Assembly (NCBI GenBank): GCA_947453125.1
Contig: CANGGC010000144.1
Location: 1 to 6,766 of the forward strand
Source: Planctomycetaceae bacterium
GTDB lineage: Bacteria > Planctomycetota > Planctomycetia > Pirellulales > UBA1268
DNA length: 6,766 nt
Direction: 5' to 3'
Positions 1 to 6,570 of the stretch are shown here, one piece after another (the stretch's first letter is position 1; every line of letters starts with the position of its first letter). Made by a program: the position numbers and the translations under genes. Below the pieces are notes generated by a model. That model did not search any database, was not told the origin of the DNA, and saw only the letters and a list, made by a program, of their open reading frames with translations.

Positions 1-117
1 CGGGAAGCCTATTACCGGGAGCTCCTTCGCGACGAAGCCGCCCTGGCGATGCTTTTCCGGGCCGCAGGAATGGATGGAGATGGGGCGAGTGTCGACGGGG
101 GCGAAAGCGACGGGTGA
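1..117 (+). CDS. 3' end of an unrecognised upstream gene (partial)
   Basis: Frame 1 is open from the first base to a TGA at 115-117 and gives 38 residues beginning REAYYRELLRDEAALAMLF. The early part is charged and probably helical; the last 15 or so residues are Gly/Asp/Ser-rich and look like a disordered tail. It runs on the same strand as the T6SS genes. The stop codon sits inside a terminator hairpin, which supports a real gene end here. Too little is present to name a family. It could be another T6SS gene or an unrelated neighbour. Confidence 0.55.
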   Translation, partial: REAYYRELLRDEAALAMLFRAAGMDGDGASVDGGESDG

Positions 118-133
118 TATTTACCCGTCTTTT
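109..133 (+). terminator. Intrinsic terminator overlapping the upstream stop codon
   Basis: GACGGGT (109-115) pairs perfectly with ACCCGTC (123-129) across the 7-base loop GATATTT, and TTTT follows at 130-133. The T tract is short but directly adjoins the stem. The upstream gene's TGA (115-117) spans the stem-loop border. It would separate the upstream gene from the tssB transcript. Confidence 0.6.
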
Positions 134-143
134 CACCACTGCT

Positions 144-173
144 TTGACACGTGCCGGTCGGTTGGGATATTTT
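144..173 (+). promoter_or_regulatory. Candidate sigma70-type promoter for the T6SS sheath operon
   Basis: A perfect -35 hexamer TTGACA lies at 144-149. Two -10 candidates each match TATAAT at 4 of 6 positions: GATATT at 166-171 (16-base spacer) and TATTTT at 168-173 (18-base spacer). Transcription would begin near 180 and leave a leader of about 45 bases before tssB. It lies 11 bases after a terminator, where a new promoter is expected. The -10 is weak, so it may need an activator or another sigma factor. Confidence 0.45.
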
Positions 174-225
174 TTGGCGGCAGTCAGGTCTTGATCGCAC
201 ACGCCGGGGTTGAAGGAGCCAAACG

Positions 226-735
226 ATGCCAGAGTCCGTGCACGGCAAGCTTTCTCGCGTCCGAAAGCCGCGGGTCCACATCACGTACGACGTTGAGACG
301 GAAGGCGCCACGGTCGTCAAGGAACTCCCCTTTGTTGTCGGCGTCATGGGAGACTTCTCGGGCAATCCCACAGAGCCTCTTAAATCCCTCAAGGATCGCA
401 AGTTCGTGTCGATCGACCGGGATTCCTTCGACGAGGTCATGAAGCGAATGACCCCGGGCGTGGAGATGAAGGTCGAAAACACGCTCGCCGGTGACGGGAG
501 CGAGATGGCCGTCAAGCTCAAGTTCTCCTCGATGGAAGACTTCGAGCCGGCGAAGATCGTCGAGCAGGTCGAGCCCTTGCGGAAACTGCTCGACACCCGC
601 AACCGTCTGCGGGAACTTCTCACCGCCGTCGATCGTGCCGATGGCCTCGAGAGCGAACTGGAAAAATTGCTGCAGGATTCCGAGCAGGTCAAGAAGCTTG
701 CCGGTGAACTGGGCGTCGAGCCCGAGGGCAAGTGA
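226..735 (+). CDS. tssB: T6SS contractile sheath small subunit TssB (ImpB/VipA)
   Basis: The 169-residue product is the usual length for TssB. It pairs 1:1 with TssC to build the cytoplasmic sheath around the Hcp tube, and sheath contraction drives secretion. Family signatures seen by eye are RVHITYDVETEG (16-27), PFVVGVMGDFSG (35-46), DRKFVSIDRDSFDEVM (57-72) and a long charged C-terminal helix region from about 98 on, with FEPAKIVEQVEPLRKLL near 106-122. The ATG at 226 is chosen because AAGGAG (213-218) sits 7 bases upstream and the N-terminus matches the family start. It is the first gene of the operon; tssC follows 97 bases later. No key motif appears to be missing. Confidence 0.95.
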   Translation: MPESVHGKLSRVRKPRVHITYDVETEGATVVKELPFVVGVMGDFSGNPTEPLKSLKDRKFVSIDRDSFDEVMKRMTPGVEMKVENTLAGDGSEMAVKLKFSSMEDFEPAKIVEQVEPLRKLLDTRNRLRELLTAVDRADGLESELEKLLQDSEQVKKLAGELGVEPEGK

Positions 736-788
736 TCCTTCCGCGGACCATGTCCTGAAATAACGAATCCCCGATCTTCCACCCCCGC

Positions 789-804
789 CGGGCGCTTGCG
801 CCTG
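789..804 (+). other. GC-rich hairpin in the tssB-tssC spacer
   Basis: CGGGCG (789-794) pairs with CGCCTG (799-804), including one G-T pair, around the tetraloop CTTG. No T tract follows, so it is not an intrinsic terminator. It ends about 11 bases before the tssC ribosome binding site (CAGGA, 816-820). It could slow decay or processing of the mRNA, or it could be chance in GC-rich DNA. Confidence 0.3.
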
Positions 805-832
805 AGTCGCCCCTCCAGGATTGAGAATAGCC

Positions 833-2338
833 ATGAGTACCGCCGGAGAATCCGCCAAGCAGCCAGCAGCGGCAGCCGCCGCTGGGGCCGGAAGCCTTCT
901 CGACCAGATCACGAGCATGATGCCCCGGGCCGTCGAGAAGCCTCGGCGTGACGCACTCATCCGCTCCCTCGTCGAGGAATCGCTCAAGGGGACGGTGACG
1001 TTCGACAAGAGCATCACGAAGACGATCAGTCAGGCAATCTCCTCGATCGACGCGACGATGTCGCAGCAGTTGGCCGCGATCTTGCACAACGCCGACTTCC
1101 AGAAGCTGGAAGGCTCGTGGCGCGGGATGCACCATCTCGTCATGAATTCCGAGACGAGCGCGCAACTCAAGATCCGCGTCATGAACATCTCCAAGCGCGA
1201 GTTGTTCAAGGATCTCGACAAGGCAGTCGAGTTCGACCAGAGCCAGATCTTCAAGAAGATCTACGAGGCAGAGTTCGGGTCGCCGGGCGGCGAGCCCTAC
1301 AGCGCCATGATCGGCGACTTCGAGTTCTCGAACCACCCCGAGGACGTCGACCTCCTCGCCAAGATGTCGCAGGTTTCGGCTGCCGGTTTTTGTCCATTCG
1401 TCTCTGCTGCCTCGCCGAAGCTGCTCGGGATGGACAGCTTCTCCGAGCTGTCAAAGCCCCGCGACCTGGAAAAAATCTTCCTCGACGAGACGTACACGAA
1501 GTGGCGAAGCTTCCGTGAGTCGGACGATGCGCGGTTTGTCGTGCTGACGATGCCGCGGTCGCTCTCCCGGCTGCCGTACGGCAAGAACACGAAGGTCGTC
1601 GAGGAGTTCGACTTTGAAGAGGTCGAGCTCGACGAGAAGGGGGATGCCAAGCCGGTGCCCCACGACCATTACTCGTGGATGAACACGGCCTATGTCATGG
1701 GAGCCCGATTGACCGACGCTTTTGCCAAGTTCGGCTGGTGCACGGCGATCCGTGGGGCTGAGAACGGCGGCAAGGTGGAGGGACTTCCTGCCCACGTGTT
1801 CACCGCCGACGACGGTGACAAGTCGCTCAAGTGTCCCACCGAGATCGCGATCACCGACCGCCGCGAAGCGGAGCTGTCGAAGCTCGGGTTTTTGCCGCTG
1901 TGCCACTACAAGAACACCGACTACGCCGTCTTCTTCGGTGCCCAAACAGCCCAAAAAGCGAAGAAGTTTGACCGTCCGGAAGCGACGGCCAACGCCGCCA
2001 TCTCGGCGCGGTTGCCCTACATCATGGCGACCTCGCGGATCGCCCACTTCCTCAAAGTCATCGCCCGCGACAAGATCGGGTCGTTCATGGAGCGGCAGGA
2101 TTGCGAGGAGTGGCTGAGAAGGTGGATCGCCAATTACGTTTCGTCTGACCCGCACCCCTCCGACGACGTCAAGGCTCGTTATCCGTTGGCCGAGGCTGAG
2201 ATCAAGGTTGAGGAAATCCCCGGCGCCCCAGGGAGCTACAACGCGGTCGCTTGGTTGCGTCCGTGGCTGCAACTCGAGGAGCTCACCACCAGCCTGCGGA
2301 TGGTGGCGAAGATTCCGGCGGCGGCGAAGGGCGGGTGA
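833..2338 (+). CDS. tssC: T6SS contractile sheath large subunit TssC (ImpC/VipB)
   Basis: This 501-residue protein forms the sheath with TssB. The core motifs of the family are all visible: FQKLEGSWRGMHHLV (89-103), KRELFKDLDKAVEFDQS (121-137), PGGEPYSAMIGDFEF (151-165), the PRSLSRLPYG block (241-250), GWCTAIRG (301-308), GGKVEGLPAH (312-321), PTEIAITDRREAELSKLGF (335-353) and SRIAHFLKVIARDKIGSF (401-418). An Ala-rich leader precedes SLLDQIT (21-27), which resembles the N-terminal helix that ClpV uses to disassemble contracted sheath in other systems. The ATG at 833 is preferred over a TTG at 821, because CAGGA (816-820) lies 12 bases before the ATG but directly abuts the TTG. Confidence 0.95.
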   Translation: MSTAGESAKQPAAAAAAGAGSLLDQITSMMPRAVEKPRRDALIRSLVEESLKGTVTFDKSITKTISQAISSIDATMSQQLAAILHNADFQKLEGSWRGMHHLVMNSETSAQLKIRVMNISKRELFKDLDKAVEFDQSQIFKKIYEAEFGSPGGEPYSAMIGDFEFSNHPEDVDLLAKMSQVSAAGFCPFVSAASPKLLGMDSFSELSKPRDLEKIFLDETYTKWRSFRESDDARFVVLTMPRSLSRLPYGKNTKVVEEFDFEEVELDEKGDAKPVPHDHYSWMNTAYVMGARLTDAFAKFGWCTAIRGAENGGKVEGLPAHVFTADDGDKSLKCPTEIAITDRREAELSKLGFLPLCHYKNTDYAVFFGAQTAQKAKKFDRPEATANAAISARLPYIMATSRIAHFLKVIARDKIGSFMERQDCEEWLRRWIANYVSSDPHPSDDVKARYPLAEAEIKVEEIPGAPGSYNAVAWLRPWLQLEELTTSLRMVAKIPAAAKGG

Positions 2339-2345
2339 TTCGTCG

Positions 2346-2391
2346 GGGTCTGGGAACACTGGAGCCAGATGGTGCCGGGTCTGGGCACTGG
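2346..2391 (+). repeat. Short imperfect direct repeat in the tssC-tssC2 spacer
   Basis: GGGTCTGGGAACACTGG (2346-2362) recurs as GGGTCTGGGCACTGG (2377-2391), two bases shorter and 31 bases downstream. Within the second copy GTGCC (2373-2377) can pair with GGCAC (2384-2388) around a 7-base loop, without a T tract. This looks like a small local duplication. It could lower expression of the second tssC, but nothing shows that. Confidence 0.4.
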
Positions 2392-2406
2392 CAGAGGGGG
2401 GCTTGA

Positions 2407-3996
2407 ATGGCTTCCACGTCGGCATCGGTGTCTGGGGCTTCCGAAGAGTATCGTGCTTCCTCGGGGGCGGCGGCGCCGTCGTCATTCATTGGCGAACTTG
2501 CGGCCGCTGCTCCGCATGACCGACGCGTCTCGGATCTTCTGGAGGCGAGGACTCCTGTCGAGATGCTGCGAGCCTGGGCGGCCCGCCGCGTGGGGCTCTC
2601 CGAGCGGTTGACGCGGGCGACGCTGCTCGTCCGATTGGGTGAGGACATCGCCGCCATCGACTCGGCCTTGGCTCGGCAGATCGACACCATCCTGCATCAC
2701 ACCCGGTTTCAGCAATTGGAATCGTCGTGGCGCGGTCTGGCTTGGATGGTCGGCCAGGCTCTTGATGCCAACGACGCCGCGGACGGCCCGGCGCGGGTGG
2801 AAGTGAGGATCCTCTCCGTTACGAAGCGTGAACTGGCGCGCGATCGCTCCGAGGCCGTCGAGTTCGATCGCTCGGTGTTGTGGAGGAAGGTTTACGAGGA
2901 GGAGTTTGGCACCGCGGGGGGCACCCCCTACGGGCTCCTCCTGGCCGACTACCAGTTCAGTCATCACCCCGACGATGTCAGCCTCCTGACGGGGCTGGCC
3001 GAGGTGGCTGCGGCGGCATTCTCGCCGTTGCTGGTCAACCCGGCGCCCGGACTGTTGGGACTTGACTCCTTCCAACAACTCGATGCCTTGCCTTTTCCCG
3101 ACACCTACCAGGCATCTCCCGACTTTGTGAAATGGCGGGGCTTGCGCGACCGGGAAGAGTCACGGTTCATTGGCCTGCCACTGCCGCGTGTCTTGGGACG
3201 GCTTCCCTATGACGGTTGGATCGGCCGCCCGGAGGGAGCGGCGGCCGAGGAGCGGACTTGGGCGCGGCGAGGCTTCCGATACCGCGAGGAGGCGGATCTG
3301 GCCGACGGCTCCGGGAGGCTTTGGAACGGGGCCATCTGGCCGCTGGCCGGCGTGATCATCCGGGAGTTCGGGCGGTCGGGCTGGTTTGCCGACATCCGGG
3401 GGGGCTCGCGGGGATTGGAGGGAGGCGGTGTCGTCGAGGCACTGCCCGTCGAAGGATTCACGGGTCTCGACCACGATGCCGCGGTGAGGGGGCCGGTCGA
3501 GGTGTTCGTTACCGAACCGGTGCAGATGGATCTCGATCAGGCCGGGCTGATTGCTCTCTCCTCTTCTGGGCCCAGCGGCCGCGCGGTGTTCCACTCCAAT
3601 GCTTCGCTCCATTCGTCCGGCCGGTACGACTCTGCTGTCGCTACCGTGAACGCCAGGATTTCGTCGATGCTCCAGTATGTGCTCTGCGTGTCGCGGTTCG
3701 CCCACTACCTGAAGGTGATCGGTCGGGACAAAGTCGGTGCGTTCGCCGATGGCCCGGGCTTTGAGCGCCTCCTCTCCGAATGGGTGAACCAGTACGTCAC
3801 CCCCGACGATCAGGCCTCGGCCGAAACGCGGGCCAAGATGCCGCTGCGGGCGGCCCACGTCGAGGTCCGCGAGGAGCCCGGTACTGCCGGGGCCTACCGC
3901 GTGATCATGCGGCTTCAGCCACACTTTCAACTCGATCGGCTCGATGCGACGCTGAGGCTCGTTACCTTGGTGCGAAGGGCTGACAAAAGCTCCTGA
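2407..3996 (+). CDS. tssC2: Divergent second TssC-family sheath protein (ImpD-like)
   Basis: This 529-residue TssC paralog corresponds in position to impD of Imp-type loci. Shared landmarks are FQQLESSWRGLAWMV (101-115), TKRELARDRSEAVEFDRS (139-156), EEEFGTAGGTPYGLLLADY (164-182), LPRVLGRLPYDGW (259-271) and SRFAHYLKVIGRDKVGAF (429-446). It differs from the first TssC in several ways. The N-terminus is longer, and SFIGELA (26-32) stands where SLLDQIT lies in TssC1. The PTEIAITDRRE motif is changed to PVEVFVTEPVQ (363-373). The segment after the RLPYG block is rebuilt (about 270-305). The ATG at 2407 has a GAGGGG (2394-2399) 7 bases upstream. It may be a minor sheath or baseplate-proximal subunit, or part of an alternative sheath; its role is not evident from the sequence. 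Confidence 0.88.
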   Translation: MASTSASVSGASEEYRASSGAAAPSSFIGELAAAAPHDRRVSDLLEARTPVEMLRAWAARRVGLSERLTRATLLVRLGEDIAAIDSALARQIDTILHHTRFQQLESSWRGLAWMVGQALDANDAADGPARVEVRILSVTKRELARDRSEAVEFDRSVLWRKVYEEEFGTAGGTPYGLLLADYQFSHHPDDVSLLTGLAEVAAAAFSPLLVNPAPGLLGLDSFQQLDALPFPDTYQASPDFVKWRGLRDREESRFIGLPLPRVLGRLPYDGWIGRPEGAAAEERTWARRGFRYREEADLADGSGRLWNGAIWPLAGVIIREFGRSGWFADIRGGSRGLEGGGVVEALPVEGFTGLDHDAAVRGPVEVFVTEPVQMDLDQAGLIALSSSGPSGRAVFHSNASLHSSGRYDSAVATVNARISSMLQYVLCVSRFAHYLKVIGRDKVGAFADGPGFERLLSEWVNQYVTPDDQASAETRAKMPLRAAHVEVREEPGTAGAYRVIMRLQPHFQLDRLDATLRLVTLVRRADKSS

Positions 3997-4016
3997 TCAA
4001 CGAAAGAGGGGACACG

Positions 4017-4826
4017 ATGACTACGGCAGGGAAACTGTTGGCGACGGGGAATCTGGACGAGGCGATCCAGGCGGCGACCGCTGATGTGAAGGCGAAGCCG
4101 AAAGACCTCGAGGCACGCTGGTTGCTCGCCGAACTGCTCGTCCTCTCCGGCCAGCACGACCGCGCCGATGCGCAGTTCGATGCCATGATTGCCGTCGAGC
4201 CCCGTGCAGCGGTGTCGGCCATTCCGATCCGGCATCTACTTCGCGCCGAGGCGTCGCGGCGACAGTTCTACGACGAGGGGCGTGTTCCCGAGCTGCTCGA
4301 CGGCGTCGATCAGCAGGTTCGCGATCGTCTGGAGGCGTTCGTGCTGCTTCGCGCGGGGAAGGCGGCCGAAGCGGGGCAGTTGGTCGAGCGTGCCGAGAAG
4401 GCCCGGCCGGCCCTCGCCGGCAAACTCACGCTGGCCAATGAAGAAGAGCGGAGCTTCTCCGACTTCCGTGATCTCGACGACATCACGGCGGAGGTCATCG
4501 AGGTGCTCACGCAGACAGGAAAGTATTACTGGATCGAGATGCGTCGCGTGCAACTGATCGAGTTCACGCCGCCGGAGCGGCCGCTCGACCTCATCTGGCG
4601 GCCCGTGCGAATGGTCGTGAAGGACGCGTTCGATGCGCAGGTCCACCTGCCCGCGGTTTACGGCACGATCAAGGGGGCCGATGCCGCGTCCCGACTCGGC
4701 CGGCGAACCGACTGGCTGGGCGAGGAAGGGGAGGCGATCGTGGGCGTGGGGCGGCGAACGTTCGTCGTCGACGGCGAGACGGAGATCGACATGATGGCGA
4801 TCGGTTCGATCAGTTTTGACATCTAG
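4017..4826 (+). CDS. tagJ: T6SS accessory protein TagJ (ImpE family)
   Basis: The 269-residue product has the two-part ImpE layout. Residues 1-60 are TPR-like helices (LLATGNLDEAIQAA, then LEARWLLAELLVLSGQHDRAD). The C-terminal ImpE domain has FSDFRDLDDI (147-156), LTQTGKYYWI (164-173), FTPPERPLDLIWRP (183-196), LPAVYGTIKG (211-220) and a C-terminal LGRRTDW (227-233). In other systems TagJ binds the N-terminal region of TssB and helps ClpV-dependent sheath handling; it is often dispensable. The start has AGAGGGG (4005-4011) 5 bases upstream. Only 20 bases separate it from the second tssC, so co-translation is likely. Imp-type loci continue with tssE/impF, but here an unrelated gene fragment follows. 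Confidence 0.92.
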   Translation: MTTAGKLLATGNLDEAIQAATADVKAKPKDLEARWLLAELLVLSGQHDRADAQFDAMIAVEPRAAVSAIPIRHLLRAEASRRQFYDEGRVPELLDGVDQQVRDRLEAFVLLRAGKAAEAGQLVERAEKARPALAGKLTLANEEERSFSDFRDLDDITAEVIEVLTQTGKYYWIEMRRVQLIEFTPPERPLDLIWRPVRMVVKDAFDAQVHLPAVYGTIKGADAASRLGRRTDWLGEEGEAIVGVGRRTFVVDGETEIDMMAIGSISFDI

Positions 4827-4850
4827 TTCGAAGCTTAGCTGGTGCGAGGG

Positions 4851-4870
4851 GGCCACATCACGGAATGGCC
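4851..4870 (+). other. Weak inverted repeat after tagJ
   Basis: GGCCA (4851-4855) can pair with TGGCC (4866-4870) across 10 bases. There is no T tract, so it does not look like a terminator, and the next gene on the same strand may be transcribed with tagJ. It could be chance. Confidence 0.2.
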
Positions 4871-4903
4871 TCGTCATCCGCGTGGGAATTGAGAGGGAGC
4901 ATC

Positions 4904-5128
4904 ATGGCCAAGGGTGTTGTCGTTTGTTATTGGGGTCCGGGCCACAAGACATCGGGCCACCTCGGCTTGGCCGTCGAGGCTGATGCCGGAAAGACCTCCG
5001 TCACATGGGTGCCTGAGGGCGAGACTGCTTGTATTCATACGTATAAACATCGGCATCGTCGCTCGTCGCGTCGAACTCTCTGCCTTCAACTACCCGATCC
5101 GGTATGGCGTCAATGCTCCCTTGTGTAA
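4904..5128 (+). pseudogene. 5' fragment of a permuted papain-like effector-type gene
   Basis: The frame gives 74 residues. The first 40 or so (MAKGVVVCYWGPGHK, then SGHLGLAVEA and TSVTWVPEGE) look like the start of a permuted papain-like domain: a beta strand, a catalytic-type His in GHLGL (His19) and a W-x-P strand end (35-37). The convergent gene starts the same way (VCVFVN, GHAALRF, ISWYP). After about residue 40 the frame reads the antisense of that gene into a Cys/Arg/His-rich tail and stops, so the Cys half of the fold is missing. The ATG at 4904 is chosen over 4865 because GAGAGGGAG (4891-4899) lies just upstream and the N-terminus then matches its relative. It is on the tagJ strand 77 bases downstream, with host-like GC, so it was probably once a cargo gene of the operon. 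The family match is by eye and short. Confidence 0.5.
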
Positions 5129-6431
5129 CAAGGGCATTCCCGCGTTGGTCCTTTAGGCAACTCGCGTTGGAGTCGTAGTTCTGTAGTCTGTATAGATTGG
5201 ACTGAAGTAAAGCTGCGGTGTGCAAATCGAAGTAGCGTCTAATGTCTGGGTGGCCCTTTATCAGAATCATGATTTTACGGACCGTCTTTTCGTGCTCCGT
5301 CAGGACAAACGGCGGTGGTGGTGGCTCAGCCGCTCTCGCAGCTGCCGCTTCCTTAATCCGGATTCTGTCCAGTTCCGCCTTGTGGATGTTTTCATAGTCT
5401 GCGACAGACTTGAAAACAGTTATCAATTGGCCAGCTAAAATCATTACGGCGTTAGCGCGTCTGCTGTGGGCTTTTTGGGTCATGTGGTCGCGCACTTCCT
5501 GAAGCATTTCAACGATCAGCTTCGCTTTTGCCGGATAATCCCTTTCCCAAGACAATCGTTCGTATGCTTCCAGCTTCTTGTCGATGTTTTTGACTTGCTC
5601 TTTTCGCCTGGCGAAGCCCGTGCTCCAACTCATCTCTACTTTGCTCAGCGCCTTCCATTCGGCCAGGCTCATGAGGTCGTCTTTGCCGTGCGTGTTCGCA
5701 GGGCCACGAGATTCGCCAGCGATCGCTGGGCGGGCTTTGGCGAGCTTTGTGTCGAAGTCGTTTCGCTTCTGTAAATTCTTGCGATCGGCGGCCGAGAGCA
5801 TTTGGTTCGCGCCCTCGTGATTTTGCATGAGAATTGCTGTCTCACTCACGAGCTTTGCCGTTTTCTCAATCTCTTTTTTGACGGCCTGTGCATAAATCAG
5901 CGTGTCTCTGGGCGAAACCCACACCACTCTGGAGTATGACTCATACGTCTCCGAGCCACCTGCCCATAAGGCGGCCATGACTGTCGAAGCGCAGTTTTTT
6001 GATTTGCTTATCAAAGAAAATTTGCTCATGACATTTGCCTTTGAGATCGTCCACCATTGCTCCATGCGTTTTGCGTTCAGTCCAACTCCGGGCGCTGTGG
6101 CGATCTCTCCAATGCATGGAATCTCCACCATTACGCAATGGTTTTTGAAGCTCTCCGGCTCCGACCAGTAATCAGTCACAGGGGCAACTCTCGACGCATT
6201 GCCTCTCTGGACCGCTTTGGCCGCGTCGACCTTGCCCCTTTTGTAATTCAGATTATAAGCTCTTTCGTCGTAGTCGTCCGCCGGATACCAGCTGATGTAG
6301 AAGTTGTTGACGCCATCGATCGATTCAGAATTCTCGAACCTCAGAGCTGCGTGCCCGTAGCGGGTGCCGGGGATAGCAAGAAATCCTCCGGTAATCGCCG
6401 TGTTGGTATTCACAAAAACGCAAACAGGCAT
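5001..6431 (-). CDS. Candidate T6SS cargo effector, permuted papain-like domain
   Basis: The 476-residue product has no signal peptide or clear membrane segment. Residues 1-180 read as a permuted papain-like (NlpC/P60- or LRAT-like) domain with His before Cys: RYGHAALRF (His27), FYISWYPADD (44-53), a GLNAKRMEQWW helix (117-127), then SKNCASTVMAALWAGGS (144-160) with Cys147 as likely nucleophile, and VVWVSPRD (169-176). Such domains cut peptides or amide/acyl bonds. Residues 180-368 are charged and helical, AEPPPPPF (368-375) is a linker, and a C-terminal region of about 100 residues is unrecognised. The ATG has AGAGGA (plus-strand 6440-6445) 8 bases upstream. The last codons and stop lie in sequence that reads on + as the neighbouring gene fragment, so the C-terminus is probably not original. 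GC is about half, well below the T6SS genes. A lysin or host-directed toxin is possible; no immunity gene is seen. Confidence 0.65.
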   Translation of the reverse strand: MPVCVFVNTNTAITGGFLAIPGTRYGHAALRFENSESIDGVNNFYISWYPADDYDERAYNLNYKRGKVDAAKAVQRGNASRVAPVTDYWSEPESFKNHCVMVEIPCIGEIATAPGVGLNAKRMEQWWTISKANVMSKFSLISKSKNCASTVMAALWAGGSETYESYSRVVWVSPRDTLIYAQAVKKEIEKTAKLVSETAILMQNHEGANQMLSAADRKNLQKRNDFDTKLAKARPAIAGESRGPANTHGKDDLMSLAEWKALSKVEMSWSTGFARRKEQVKNIDKKLEAYERLSWERDYPAKAKLIVEMLQEVRDHMTQKAHSRRANAVMILAGQLITVFKSVADYENIHKAELDRIRIKEAAAARAAEPPPPPFVLTEHEKTVRKIMILIKGHPDIRRYFDLHTAALLQSNLYRLQNYDSNASCLKDQRGNALVTQGSIDAIPDRVVEGREFDATSDDADVYTYEYKQSRPQAPM

Positions 6432-6460
6432 GGTAATGGTCCTCTGAAGTCTTTTTCTCG

Positions 6461-6547
6461 GTGATAATGTCTGCGGCGTTGCTCAAGGAGACCATTGTAG
6501 CGGGTTGGCGCCCGGCACAACCAGCCTGGCATGGTCTCATAGTCTCC
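6461..6547. repeat. Diverged tandem repeat, copy 1
   Basis: This copy pairs with 6571-6662. The best-conserved part, 6505-6547 against 6620-6662, aligns without gaps at 33 of 43 positions and shares CACAACCA, GCATG and ATAG followed by CTCC. The match extends to the left with small gaps, through GTGAT at each start and the shared CGTTG and GAGA blocks. The copies are about 110-115 bases apart. No known element was recognised. Confidence 0.6.
6494..6499 (-). promoter_or_regulatory. Candidate -10 element for the minus-strand effector gene
   Basis: Read on the minus strand these bases are TACAAT, matching TATAAT at 5 of 6 positions. Transcription would start near 6487 and give a leader of about 55 bases to the ATG at 6431. 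A -35 is poor (TTGTGC with a 15-base spacer). It lies inside repeat copy 1, and the same position in copy 2 does not keep it. Confidence 0.25.
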
Positions 6548-6570
6548 AGCCCGACACTGGCCGCAAGGGG

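Noticed and set aside
821..832. TTG start for tssC four codons earlier
   Set aside because: The Shine-Dalgarno-like CAGGA would abut the start with no spacer; the ATG at 833 is better placed.
184..1017. Minus-strand open frame of 277 codons over tssB
   Set aside because: Antisense to tssB and the tssC start; no recognisable domain and low-complexity composition.
1451..2485. Long minus-strand open frame of 344 codons
   Set aside because: It is antisense to most of tssC, whose reading is certain. It is Arg/Pro/His-rich with no family motif, typical of the complement of GC-rich coding DNA.
3160..3930. Minus-strand open frame of 256 codons over the second tssC
   Set aside because: Shadow of a well-supported gene, rich in His/Arg/Pro/Gly with no motif.
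4865..4903. Earlier ATG start for the 4904 fragment
   Set aside because: No convincing ribosome binding site at 4865, while 4904 has a strong one and an N-terminus matching the convergent protein.
5220..6171. Several + strand frames of 72-102 codons within 5220-6171
   Set aside because: Antisense of the minus-strand effector gene; no motifs and no good start signals.
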